Below, piece after piece: positions 35,353 to 43,829 of a DNA stretch of 64,000 bases. The notes below the pieces were generated by a model. The model ran no database searches, was not told the origin of the DNA, and saw only the letters and a list, made by a program, of their open reading frames with translations. The stretch comes from VBDM01 sp964430565 (GTDB lineage: Bacteria > Pseudomonadota > Gammaproteobacteria > Burkholderiales > SG8-39): the NCBI GenBank assembly GCA_964430565.1, contig CAYSFD010000020.1:1-64000 (forward strand), in the 5' to 3' direction. Within the stretch, counting starts at the first letter, position 1. The number at the start of each line of letters is the position of its first letter. Both the position numbers and the translations under genes were made by a program.

Positions 35353-35721
35353 TCAGGGGCGGTTCATGACCCAATGCTTTGCAGCCTCAAGTTTCCCCGC
35401 AGAAAAATGCCTGATCTCGGCTGACACAAAGTGTGACGCCAAACGCTCTGCGACATTTCCCATAGGGGAATCGGTTACTAGGCCGATCTTCTTGATGTGC
35501 TTGTGATGATCTCGCACGAAGCGGAAGTGGGCCGCCATTGCTCCAAGACTTTCCCATCCGGGAAACGCAGGGGCCTCGATGATGAGGCCGGCGAGATTCC
35601 CCGTCTTTGCGATGTATGGGTCGACCGTCTTCGCGAGTTGCATAAAATCGCCTTGCTCGAGCGCGGATTTTGGTCGCACATACAGAATGGAGTCCGCAGT
35701 GTCGAGTGTGTGTTCAATCAT
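35353..35721 (-). CDS. SpoIIAA-like (STAS-fold) protein
   Basis: A 122-residue protein matching the SpoIIAA-like family: DSILYVRPKSALEQGDFMQLAKTVD, then GLIIEAPAFPGWESLGAMAAH and a C-terminal HFSAGKLEAAKHWV. Members are small soluble proteins, possibly lipid or partner-binding; function is unknown. A GGAG site lies 6 bases before the ATG. It stands alone, 31 bp upstream of the esterase operon on the same strand, and may be cotranscribed. Confidence 0.82.
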   Translation of the reverse strand: MIEHTLDTADSILYVRPKSALEQGDFMQLAKTVDPYIAKTGNLAGLIIEAPAFPGWESLGAMAAHFRFVRDHHKHIKKIGLVTDSPMGNVAERLASHFVSAEIRHFSAGKLEAAKHWVMNRP

Positions 35722-35820
35722 GTAATGCTCCTTCCGTATTGATGAAACCCTATGCCGCCATATAGCAGGGCGGGGTACCGACCTAGTCGCTAGATGCCGC
35801 TTTCGCGAGCATGACGGAAT

Positions 35821-37092
35821 TCAGACCAACCCATCCATCAGCATCACCTCGACATAGTCCCCCGCCTTGACGTTTCCCTGGTCGTGTCCTAGCACGACGA
35901 AGCAGTTCGCTTCGGTCATCGAATGAAGTATCCCCGACCCCTGAGCGCCGGTGAGGTGCACGCTCCATTCGCCGTTCTTGAATTCCAAAATCCCGCGTTG
36001 ATATTCGGTGCGCCCCGGCTTCTTGCGCATCGCGGTTTCCGATTTGGCGCGCAGGAGCGGGAGATCCGTATCGGTGCGGCCCATCATGTACAGCAGCGCG
36101 CCGCGCACGAAGTGATAGAACGTCACCATGACCGCGACGGGATTGCCGGGCAGTCCGAAGAGGTACGCCGCTTTTCCGCGCGTGCGGATGCGGCCGAAGG
36201 CCATCGGGCGGCCCGGGCGCATGGCGATTTTCCAGAACACGACTTCGCCGAGCTTCGCCATCATTTGCTTGGTGAAATCGGCTTCGCCGACCGACACTCC
36301 GCCCGAGGTCACCACCGCGTCGGCGCTTGCCGCGGCCTTGCGGAACGCGGCTTCCAACTTTTTCGGGTCGTCGCGCACCACACCGAGGTCGATCACCTCG
36401 CACCCCAGTCGCTCTAGCATGCCCCACAGCGTGTAGCGGTTGGAGTCGTACACTTCGCCGGCCTTCAACTTCTTTCCGACCGAGACCAGCTCGTCACCGG
36501 TGGAGAAGAACGCGACTTTCAATTTCCGTCGCACGCTCACCTCGCCGATGCCGAGCGAGGCGATCAGCCCGAGCTCCGCCGGGCGCAACATCGCGCCTGC
36601 TTTCAGCGCGGGCTTGCCTTTGTGGAGGTCTTCGCCCGCGAGCCTGCGGTTCTGCCCGGGCTCCTGCCCGGGGGGAATCGAAATGCGCTTTCCGTCCACC
36701 GCCACCGCTTCCTGAATGATCACCGTATCGGTGTTCTTCGGCATCACCGCGCCGGTCATGACGCGCACGCACTGGCCGCGCCCGACCTCGCCCGCGAATT
36801 CCTTGCCGGCATAGGCCGTGCCGATTTCGGTGAGCGTCACCGGCATGTGCACGCCGAGGTCGTCGTTCCTCACCGCGTAGCCGTCCATCGCCGAGTTGTC
36901 GTGCGAGGGGACGTCGATCGGTGAGACGATGTCCTTGGCGAGCACGCGGCCGAGCGCCGCGCGCACGGGGAGTTTCTCGATGCCGGAGACCGGCGCGACG
37001 AACGATCGGATGACTTCGTTCGCTTTGGCGACCGGCAATGCGTCCGGGTCGTAGTCGCTGGTGCAGGAGATGACTTCTTTTAGGGTGGCCAC
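35821..37092 (-). CDS. moeA: Molybdopterin molybdenumtransferase MoeA
   Basis: A 423-residue enzyme that inserts molybdate (or tungstate) into adenylated molybdopterin. Key motifs are SAMDGYAVR, GAVMPKNTDTVI, the FSTGDEL/VYDSNRY block and TSGGVSVGEADF with the LFGLPGNPVA segment. It starts with GTG 37092; upstream codons in frame are unlike the family. It is the first of several Mo/W cofactor genes in this half of the window, but is not adjacent to the others. Confidence 0.93.
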   Translation of the reverse strand: MATLKEVISCTSDYDPDALPVAKANEVIRSFVAPVSGIEKLPVRAALGRVLAKDIVSPIDVPSHDNSAMDGYAVRNDDLGVHMPVTLTEIGTAYAGKEFAGEVGRGQCVRVMTGAVMPKNTDTVIIQEAVAVDGKRISIPPGQEPGQNRRLAGEDLHKGKPALKAGAMLRPAELGLIASLGIGEVSVRRKLKVAFFSTGDELVSVGKKLKAGEVYDSNRYTLWGMLERLGCEVIDLGVVRDDPKKLEAAFRKAAASADAVVTSGGVSVGEADFTKQMMAKLGEVVFWKIAMRPGRPMAFGRIRTRGKAAYLFGLPGNPVAVMVTFYHFVRGALLYMMGRTDTDLPLLRAKSETAMRKKPGRTEYQRGILEFKNGEWSVHLTGAQGSGILHSMTEANCFVVLGHDQGNVKAGDYVEVMLMDGLV

Positions 37093-37183
37093 GCGCGGAT
37101 TATCCCGCTTTGGAGCTTGACTTGCTGCGGCTGGCGACTGCAAGATTTGAAACGCCCTTGAATTGAATATGGGAGGGGTTGTC

Positions 37184-38161
37184 ATGCGCATGACCTTCGC
37201 TCGTGCAGCCGTCCTTGTCGCTGCTCTCATCGGACTTTGCGCCCTGCCGTCAACGCCCTCGCAGGCGCAGGGCTGGCCGCAGCGGGCGGTCAAGTTCATC
37301 GTGCCCCTGGGCCCGGGCTCCGGCGTGGATATCGGTGCACGGCTGTTCGCGGATCGGCTCTCCGCGCGCTGGGGCAAGCCGGTGGTGGTCGAGAATCGGC
37401 CCGGCGGCGACAGTCTCGTGGCGATCAAGGCATTCATCAGCGCCAACGACGACCACACGCTGCTGTTCGGCCCCAGCGGCTCGTTCACGGTCCATCCGTT
37501 CCAGTATGACAAGCTGCCGTATGCGCCGGCCGACTTGCAGCCGATCGCGCGGGTCTCCAACACGATTATTGCCGTCGGCGTGCCGGCGTCGATGAACGTG
37601 GGAACGCTGGCGGAATTCGTCGCCCGCGCACGCGCGGAGCCCGGAAAGCTGAACGCGGCCGTCGTCCCCGGCATTACCGAGTTCACCTTCGATTATTTCG
37701 TGAAAACGGCCGGGCTGAACATCGCTAAAGTCCCGTACAAAGACATCGTCCAGGCCGCCACCGATCTCGGCGAGGGACGTGTCCAGGTGATGGTGGCGTC
37801 CTACGCGATCCTGAAGCCGCACGCCGAGGCGGGGCGCGTCAAGACGCTGGTGGTGACCGGGCGCCAGCGGGCGCCGATCCTGCCCCAGGTTCCGACCGCC
37901 ATCGAGGCCGGTTACCCGGCGCTCGAATTGGAAGGTCTAGCCGGGCTGTTCGGTCCACGCGACATGCCGCGCGAGCTGCGCGAGAAAATCGGCGCCGATG
38001 TCGTGGCGGTTGCCGCCGATCCTGTGGTCGCGGCGCGACTCATCGGCACCGCCCAGATCGTCAATCCCGGCGGGCCGGCTGAATTCGGCGCGGCGATCAG
38101 TGCGCAGACCGCCCAAGTCGCCGCGATGGCAAAGGCGCTCGGCATCAAGCCGAAGCAGTGA
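37184..38161 (+). CDS. Bug-family TTT substrate-binding protein
   Basis: A 325-residue receptor with a signal peptide ending SQA. WPQRAVKFIVPLGPGSGVDIGARL and GKPVVVENRPGGDS are Bug hallmarks. The usual DPDGYT loop is replaced by ANDDHTLLFG, so ligand contacts differ from the canonical type. Start ATG 37184 is chosen over TTG 37163 because GGGAGGGG lies just before it. No TctAB genes adjoin. A second Bug gene follows about 580 bp later. Confidence 0.9.
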   Translation: MRMTFARAAVLVAALIGLCALPSTPSQAQGWPQRAVKFIVPLGPGSGVDIGARLFADRLSARWGKPVVVENRPGGDSLVAIKAFISANDDHTLLFGPSGSFTVHPFQYDKLPYAPADLQPIARVSNTIIAVGVPASMNVGTLAEFVARARAEPGKLNAAVVPGITEFTFDYFVKTAGLNIAKVPYKDIVQAATDLGEGRVQVMVASYAILKPHAEAGRVKTLVVTGRQRAPILPQVPTAIEAGYPALELEGLAGLFGPRDMPRELREKIGADVVAVAADPVVAARLIGTAQIVNPGGPAEFGAAISAQTAQVAAMAKALGIKPKQ

Positions 38162-38222
38162 GGGCGGGACTCGCGCTGGTGACACGATCGCTCGTGGAAT
38201 TCAAGTGGCGGCGCGCAAGCTC

Positions 38223-38702
38223 ATGACCTGGCTGCTGATCGCGTTGCTTGTGCTCGTAGCTGCGGCGTTCGTCGCAGTTCAGGCGGGGTTGCTCTCGGGG
38301 AAGGAGCCGAGCAATCTTGGCGTCAGGGACGGCAGGCTGAAGCCTCCCTCACGCACCGAGAACAGCGTGAGCAGCCAGGCGGGCCTGTACGCCGATCATC
38401 CGATGAAGGCGTACGCTGAGATCGCTCCGTTCCAGTTCACGGGAGAAGGCAGGGCGGCGATCGATCGCATCAAGCGCATCGTCGAGTCCACCCAAGGCGC
38501 GCGGGTCGTCCGAGCGGAGTCTACGTACCTCTACGCGCAATTCCAGACCCGCTGGCTGAAGTTCGTGGACGACGCCGAATTCTTTGCCGACGAGGGCGCC
38601 AAAGTGGTCCACGTCCGCTCGGCGTCGCGGATCGGGAGGCGGGACTTCGGCGTGAATCGCGCGCGGATCGAAGTGATCCGCGCGCGTTTTGCCGGTCAGT
38701 GA
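38223..38702 (+). CDS. DUF1499 family protein
   Basis: About 159 residues with one N-terminal membrane helix followed by the DUF1499 domain, recognised by SNLGVRDGRLKPPSRTENSVSSQA, TYLYAQFQTRWLKFVDDAEFF and the C-terminal HVRSASRIGRRDFGVNRAR. Function is unknown. The start may be ATG 38223 or GTG 38205, neither with a strong ribosome site. It lies between two Bug genes on the same strand. Confidence 0.82.
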   Translation: MTWLLIALLVLVAAAFVAVQAGLLSGKEPSNLGVRDGRLKPPSRTENSVSSQAGLYADHPMKAYAEIAPFQFTGEGRAAIDRIKRIVESTQGARVVRAESTYLYAQFQTRWLKFVDDAEFFADEGAKVVHVRSASRIGRRDFGVNRARIEVIRARFAGQ

Positions 38703-38739
38703 TCGGGCGTTCGCGATCGAAAGAAAAGGAGGAGTATCC

Positions 38740-39708
38740 GTGAAAAAAATTCTGACCATCGTGGTTGCGATCGCGGCGGCGATTGCGGGCTCCGCCGCCC
38801 TGGCGCAGAGTTATCCCGTAAAGCCGGTCAGGCTGATCGTGCCCTTCCCGCCGGGCGGCAACACCGATGTCCTCGGCCGCCTGATGGCGCAGAAGCTCAC
38901 CGATGCCTTGGGCCAGCAGTTCTTCGTGGAGAACCGGGCGGGCGGCGCCGGCACTATCGGCGCCGACGCGGCGGCCAAGTCGCCTGCCGACGGATATACG
39001 ATCTTCTTCGGCACCACCGGCGCGCTGTCGAGCGCGCCAGCGCTGCGGGCCACGCTTGCCTACGACCCGATCAAGTCGTTCGCCCCGATCAGCTTGCTGG
39101 CAGGCGCACCGGTCGTCGTGATAGTCAACAGCTCGATGCCGGTGAACACGCTCAAGGAGTTCATCGAGTACGCCAAGGCGCGACCCGGCAAGCTGACCTA
39201 TGGCTCGGCCGGCGTCGGGCACTTCCTGCATGTCGCGGGAGAAGCGTTTAATGCGGCCGCCGGCGTGCAGCTGTTTCACATCCCGTACAAGGGCGTGGAT
39301 CAGGCGCTACAGGACATGCTGGCCGGGCGGCTGGACGTGATGATCGACACGATCGTCATCTACGCGCCCCACGTGCAGAGCGGAAAGCTCAAGGCTCTCG
39401 CGGTTGCGCAAAGCAAGCGGCTTTCGCGCAGGCCCGAGCTGCCGACGACCGCGGAAGCGGGATTGCCCGGCTACGAGTTCATTGCCTATTTCGGGCTGGT
39501 GGCTCCCGCGGGAACTCTCGCCGACATCGTGCGGCGCCTGAACGCGGAAGTCGTGAAAGCCCTGGCCGCGCCCGACGTGATCGAATCTCTGGCTAGGATG
39601 GGTCTCGAGCCTTATCCGACCACGCCCGAGCAATACGCGGCGCTGATCGCGGACGATCTGGCGAAGTGGAAGAAATTGGTGGGCCAGATCGGAATCAAGC
39701 TCGAGTAG
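38740..39708 (+). CDS. Bug-family TTT substrate-binding protein
   Basis: A 322-residue receptor with a clean signal peptide (KKILTIVVAIAAAIA, cut at ALA-QSY). YPVKPVRLIVPFPPGGNTDVLGR, ENRAGGAGTIGADAAAKSPADGYT and PYKGVDQALQDMLAGRLDVM are canonical. It starts with GTG 38740 after AAAGGAGGAG, an excellent site. The gene ends at a terminator shared with the convergent ABC receptor. It is another orphan receptor without TctAB. Confidence 0.92.
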   Translation: MKKILTIVVAIAAAIAGSAALAQSYPVKPVRLIVPFPPGGNTDVLGRLMAQKLTDALGQQFFVENRAGGAGTIGADAAAKSPADGYTIFFGTTGALSSAPALRATLAYDPIKSFAPISLLAGAPVVVIVNSSMPVNTLKEFIEYAKARPGKLTYGSAGVGHFLHVAGEAFNAAAGVQLFHIPYKGVDQALQDMLAGRLDVMIDTIVIYAPHVQSGKLKALAVAQSKRLSRRPELPTTAEAGLPGYEFIAYFGLVAPAGTLADIVRRLNAEVVKALAAPDVIESLARMGLEPYPTTPEQYAALIADDLAKWKKLVGQIGIKLE

Positions 39709-39729
39709 GAGTTCGTGACCACCAAGAAA

Positions 39730-39752
39730 AAAGGCCGCGACGCGCGGCCTTT
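39730..39752. terminator. Bidirectional terminator between convergent genes
   Basis: AAAGGCCGCG and CGCGGCCTTT form a ten-pair stem around a 3-base loop. An A-run lies on one side and TTTCT on the other, so it can work for both the Bug gene and the receptor gene on the minus strand. Confidence 0.88.
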
Positions 39753-39773
39753 CTAGTTCGGTCCAGCGAAACC

Positions 39774-41021
39774 TCACGGCTCCAGATTCTTCGCCGCCGG
39801 GACGTCGCGCGAGTACACCGGCGCGGCGAGGAAGGCTTTCGGGTCATAGGTCCAGAACTGGGTCACCTGCGGGTAGGTCTTCACCACGGTGTTGACGAGT
39901 TTCCCGCCCTTGCGCTCGACCTTGCGGATGTAGATGTTCTGGACCGGGTTGCCGTACTCGTCCATGCGCCAGTCGCCGCGCGGGTCCTTGACCGCGCCGG
40001 GGTTGCGCAGCGCCTTCATGAAGGCCTCCTTGTCCTCCACGTTGCCGCGCACCGCTCTCGCGGCCGCTTCGACGAGCGAGCCGGCCGAATAAGCGCCGAG
40101 CGTGTAATAGCCGGGGTCGGCGCCGTATTCCTTGTTGACCGCTGCGACGAAGCGCTTGTTTTCGGGGGAGTCGATGGCGGCGGAGTACCAGCCGCCCGTC
40201 ACCACGCCGATCGCCTCGTCGCCCATCTGTTTGAGGATGCCCTCGTCCGCCGTGGTCATGCTGCCCAGAACCGGCAGCTTCATCCCGTATTCCTTGTATT
40301 GCCTCAGGAAGCGGAAGCCGTTCGCGCCGGCGAAGCCGGCGTAGACCGCGTCGACGTTGGTCTTGATCTGCGCGATGTAGGTGCCGTAATCGGGCACGCT
40401 CAAGGGCGGCAAGAGCTTCTGCACCACCTTGCCGCCCGCGTCTTCGAACACGCGCTGGAACCCGGCCGCAGTCTCGTGGCCGTAAGCGAAATCGTCGGCG
40501 ATGATCGCGACGCGCTTATAGCCGAGCGTCTTCGCGGCGTAGTCGCCGAGCGCGTGATTCGGCTGGGCGGAGCTCGCCGCGCTGCGGGCGAACCAGGGGC
40601 TCGTCTTGCGCTGCGTCATGTCCTCGGCGGCGGCCGAGCAGGACACGATCGGCGTGCGGGACTGGCGGATGTAGTCGTCGATCGCGATCGCCTCGAACGC
40701 GGCGAGCGGGCCGATGATGACGTGCACCTTGTTGCGCTCGACCAGCTCCTGCGTCTTCGTCCTTGCGCCCGCCGGGTTGCCGCCCGTGTCGGCGATGATC
40801 AGTTCGACCTTGCGGCCCGCGATGGTGTTGTTGCGCTCCTTCAAGAAGAGCAGGATGCCTTCCTCCATCTGTTTGCCCCCCGCGGCGAGCGGGCCGGTGC
40901 GCACGGTCAGGAAACCGACGCGGATCGGATCGCCTTGCGCGGCCGCGGGTTGGGCCAACGCGAGCGCCGTGGTTACAGCGAACGCGGACAGAAACATTCG
41001 AATGAATTTATCAAACATCAC
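39774..41021 (-). CDS. ABC transporter substrate-binding protein (Peripla_BP_6 type)
   Basis: A 415-residue periplasmic receptor of the Leu/Ile/Val-type fold. A signal peptide ends PAAAQG, and the mature start is DPIRVGFLTVRTGPLAAGGKQMEEG. VHVIIGPLAAFEA and DDFAYGHETAAGF are typical. GTG 41021 and ATG 41018 are both possible starts, after GAGAGGGG. No permease or ATPase genes are near, so it may use another transporter, or serve as a receptor for the adjacent oxidoreductase substrate; that link is inferred only from position. Confidence 0.87.
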   Translation of the reverse strand: MMFDKFIRMFLSAFAVTTALALAQPAAAQGDPIRVGFLTVRTGPLAAGGKQMEEGILLFLKERNNTIAGRKVELIIADTGGNPAGARTKTQELVERNKVHVIIGPLAAFEAIAIDDYIRQSRTPIVSCSAAAEDMTQRKTSPWFARSAASSAQPNHALGDYAAKTLGYKRVAIIADDFAYGHETAAGFQRVFEDAGGKVVQKLLPPLSVPDYGTYIAQIKTNVDAVYAGFAGANGFRFLRQYKEYGMKLPVLGSMTTADEGILKQMGDEAIGVVTGGWYSAAIDSPENKRFVAAVNKEYGADPGYYTLGAYSAGSLVEAAARAVRGNVEDKEAFMKALRNPGAVKDPRGDWRMDEYGNPVQNIYIRKVERKGGKLVNTVVKTYPQVTQFWTYDPKAFLAAPVYSRDVPAAKNLEP

Positions 41022-41106
41022 GACCCCTCTCGTTCAGAACATTACGGGTTGAGCACCGCAGGCGACTTTCGCCGCCAGCGGTGCCTGCGACAAGTCAATT
41101 GGACGC

Positions 41107-43281
41107 TTACGCCTTCAGCGTATCGAGCACGCGCGCCGGTGTAAACGGCATGTGGTTCAGCCGCTTGCCGGTGAGTCGGTAGAAGGCATTGGCGACCGCC
41201 GCAGCGACCCACGGATTGCCGATCTCGCCCAGGCCGCTCGGCGCGGCGTCGCGATCGACGAAGGCGACGTGCATCTCCTCGGGCATGTCGGCCATGCGCA
41301 GCACGTGGTAGTCGTGGAAGTTGGTCTGCTCCACCGCGCCGCCTTTGATCGTCGCGCGTTCGTGGAGAACGCTCGACAGGCCGTAGACGATGCCGCTCTC
41401 GACGTTCGCGCGCGCCATCTCGGGCTGTACGATGAGACCGCCGTCCACGGCGAGCCAGACCTTGTGCACGCGAATCTTGCCCGAAGCGCGCTCGATCGAT
41501 ATCTCGGCCACGCCGGCGCCCAGCGATCCCGAGCGCTCGCTGATCGAGATGCCGAGCGCGCGGCCTGCCGGCCGTGGGGCTTTCCAGTCGGACATCTGCG
41601 CGGCCTTCTCGAACACCGCGCGCGCGCGCGGCGTGATCGACATGCGCTGGAAGCGGAAGTCCACCGGGTCCATGCGCTGGTCCACGGCCATCTGATCGAC
41701 GAAAGATTCGATGGCGAAAACGTTGAATACGTGACCGACCGCGCGCCAGTGCTTGACCCGGATGCCGTGCGACACGCCGCGCGCTTCGATGTGCTGGTTG
41801 GGAATGGCGTAGTAGCTGCTCGGCCTGATCCCGGTCTGCAGGAGAACGCCGCCGTCGCCGACGACGCAGTGCGTCCAACCGGCGACCTTGCCGTCCTTGT
41901 CGAGCGCCGCCTCCAGGCACTGGAACGACTGCGGCCGGAACATGGCGTGCGCGATATCTTCCTCGCGCGTCCACACGAGCTTCACCGGACGCTTCACCTC
42001 GCGCGCGATACGCGCGGCCTCGGCCGAATAGTCGCCCAGCGTGCGCCGACCGAAGCCGCCGCCCATGTAGCACTGGTGGAGCGTCACCTGCTCCGGGTTG
42101 AACCCGAGCGCCTTTGCCACCGCCTCGCGGGAGGCGTCGGGCGCCTGAGAGCCTTCCCAGACCTCCACTCGGTCGCCTGCCGCGTTTAAGCGCGCTACGG
42201 CGTTCAGCGGCTCCATCTGCGCGTGGTAGCCGTAGTCGCTGCGGAACTCCGCCTTGTAGAGCTTGGCCGCGGAGGAAAAAGCGGCCTTCGCGTCGCCCCT
42301 GGAATCGAGCGTCTGCGTCTTCGCCGCCGGGTCCGCGTGGATCTTGGCGTAGGTTTCCTTGAGCGCGGATTCGGAGTTGAAGCCTTCCGCCTTGGCGCCC
42401 TTTTTCCAATTCACTTCGAGCGCCTCACGCGCGGACATCGCGTGCGGGAAGCTTTCGGCGATCACGGCGACGCCGTCGGGTAATCTCACAGTGCCGATCA
42501 CGCCGGGCATCGCCTTGATCCTGGCGTCGTTCCAGTTGTCGGGCTCGCCGCCCTGCACCGGGGAATGCTTGGCGGTCGCATACACCATTCCCGGCAGATC
42601 GACGTCGATCGCGTATTGCGCCGTGCCGTTCACTTTGGCCGGAATATCCCGGCGCGGGACGGGCTTACCGATCAGTCGGAATTGATTCTTTAGGGTGAGC
42701 TCGCTCTTGTCCACCGCGGGCAGCGGGGAGGGCAGCTTCGCGAAGGAGGCGATCTCGCCGTAGCTCATGCGCCGGCCCGAAGCCGGTTCGATGACCACGC
42801 CGGGCTCGGTCTGAAGCGATGCCATGGCAACTCCCCATTTTTCGGCCGCGTTCGCGAGCAGCACTTTGCGGACCTGGGCGCCTGCGATTCGAAGATCGTT
42901 GAAGTACAGCATCACGGCGCGGCTGCCGACGATTGCCATATTGCGCTGGTTGGCGAAGGTGTAGCCGTAGACCTTCGCATCGGCCGGCGCCCACTCGATC
43001 GCGACCTTCGACCAGTCGGCATCCATCTCTTCGGCGAGGATAAGCGGCAGCGAGGTCATCGAGCCTTGGCCCATCTCGGCGCCGGGCGAGAGGATGGTCA
43101 CGACGCCGTCCGGCGCGATGCGCACCCAGGCGTTCATCGTGCGCGCTGCGCCTTGCGCTTCGGCCTCCGAGATCAGGCGAACGCCGTTCGCGCCGAGCGC
43201 GACGCAAAAGGTAAGGCCGCCGGCGCCCTGAAGGAACTTGCGGCGGGAGATGTCGAAATCGGTATCTAGTTTGGTGGTCAT
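41107..43281 (-). CDS. Isoquinoline 1-oxidoreductase-type molybdoenzyme, large (molybdopterin) subunit
   Basis: A 724-residue member of the xanthine dehydrogenase family in the IorB/aldehyde dehydrogenase group. A Tat signal (SRRKFLQGAGG) indicates export. The cofactor domain is seen at GAEMGQGSMTSLPLILAEEM, MGGGFGRR and the late AAPSGLGEIGNPW, whose Glu matches the catalytic base position. It hydroxylates N-heterocycles or oxidises aldehydes; the actual substrate is unknown. It forms a pair with the [2Fe-2S] subunit 3 bp upstream. A cytochrome subunit, often present in such periplasmic enzymes, is not seen here. Confidence 0.9.
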   Translation of the reverse strand: MTTKLDTDFDISRRKFLQGAGGLTFCVALGANGVRLISEAEAQGAARTMNAWVRIAPDGVVTILSPGAEMGQGSMTSLPLILAEEMDADWSKVAIEWAPADAKVYGYTFANQRNMAIVGSRAVMLYFNDLRIAGAQVRKVLLANAAEKWGVAMASLQTEPGVVIEPASGRRMSYGEIASFAKLPSPLPAVDKSELTLKNQFRLIGKPVPRRDIPAKVNGTAQYAIDVDLPGMVYATAKHSPVQGGEPDNWNDARIKAMPGVIGTVRLPDGVAVIAESFPHAMSAREALEVNWKKGAKAEGFNSESALKETYAKIHADPAAKTQTLDSRGDAKAAFSSAAKLYKAEFRSDYGYHAQMEPLNAVARLNAAGDRVEVWEGSQAPDASREAVAKALGFNPEQVTLHQCYMGGGFGRRTLGDYSAEAARIAREVKRPVKLVWTREEDIAHAMFRPQSFQCLEAALDKDGKVAGWTHCVVGDGGVLLQTGIRPSSYYAIPNQHIEARGVSHGIRVKHWRAVGHVFNVFAIESFVDQMAVDQRMDPVDFRFQRMSITPRARAVFEKAAQMSDWKAPRPAGRALGISISERSGSLGAGVAEISIERASGKIRVHKVWLAVDGGLIVQPEMARANVESGIVYGLSSVLHERATIKGGAVEQTNFHDYHVLRMADMPEEMHVAFVDRDAAPSGLGEIGNPWVAAAVANAFYRLTGKRLNHMPFTPARVLDTLKA

Positions 43282-43284
43282 GGC

Positions 43285-43737
43285 TCAGCCCTCCCTGGCC
43301 GCGCGCTCGATGGCGGCAGCGATACGGTGGTAGGTGCCGCAGCGGCAGATATTGCCGTTCATGTGCGAGACGATCTGCGCGCGCGTCGGCTTGGGGTTGG
43401 CGGCGAGCAGCTCCGCCGCCTTCATGATCTGGCCCGACTGGCAGTAGCCGCACTGCGGCACCTGCTCGGCGATCCAGGCTTTTTGCAGAGGGTGCGAGGA
43501 GGTCGGCGACAGCCCCTCAATCGTGACGACGCGCTTACCCGCGACCGCGGAGAGCTGCGTCGTGCAGGAGCGCACGGCCGCGCCGTTGACGTGCACCGTG
43601 CACGCACCGCACAGCGCCATGCCGCAGCCGTATTTGGTGCCGGTGAGCTTGAGCTGATCCCGGATGACCCAGAGCAGCGGCGTGCTGGAATCGGCCTCGA
43701 TCGAAACCGGTTTTCCGTTCAAGGTGAATGCGACCAT
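43285..43737 (-). CDS. Isoquinoline 1-oxidoreductase-type small [2Fe-2S] subunit
   Basis: A 150-residue subunit with two [2Fe-2S] clusters: the plant-type site YGCGMALCGACTV with a later Cys in VRSC, and the helical domain site QCGYCQSGQ with NICRCGTY. It passes electrons from the molybdenum centre in the partner subunit. It has no signal peptide and would be co-exported with the Tat-signal partner. It lies between a radical SAM gene 92 bp upstream and the large subunit. Confidence 0.93.
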   Translation of the reverse strand: MVAFTLNGKPVSIEADSSTPLLWVIRDQLKLTGTKYGCGMALCGACTVHVNGAAVRSCTTQLSAVAGKRVVTIEGLSPTSSHPLQKAWIAEQVPQCGYCQSGQIMKAAELLAANPKPTRAQIVSHMNGNICRCGTYHRIAAAIERAAREG

Positions 43738-43829
43738 GCTGTTTCCTCCGTGGGGTTCGCGATGGGGGACGCGCTATCTTCTGCCTTTCCGGGCTCTTTT
43801 TCGGATCGGGCGCCGCGCCGCGATGGCGC

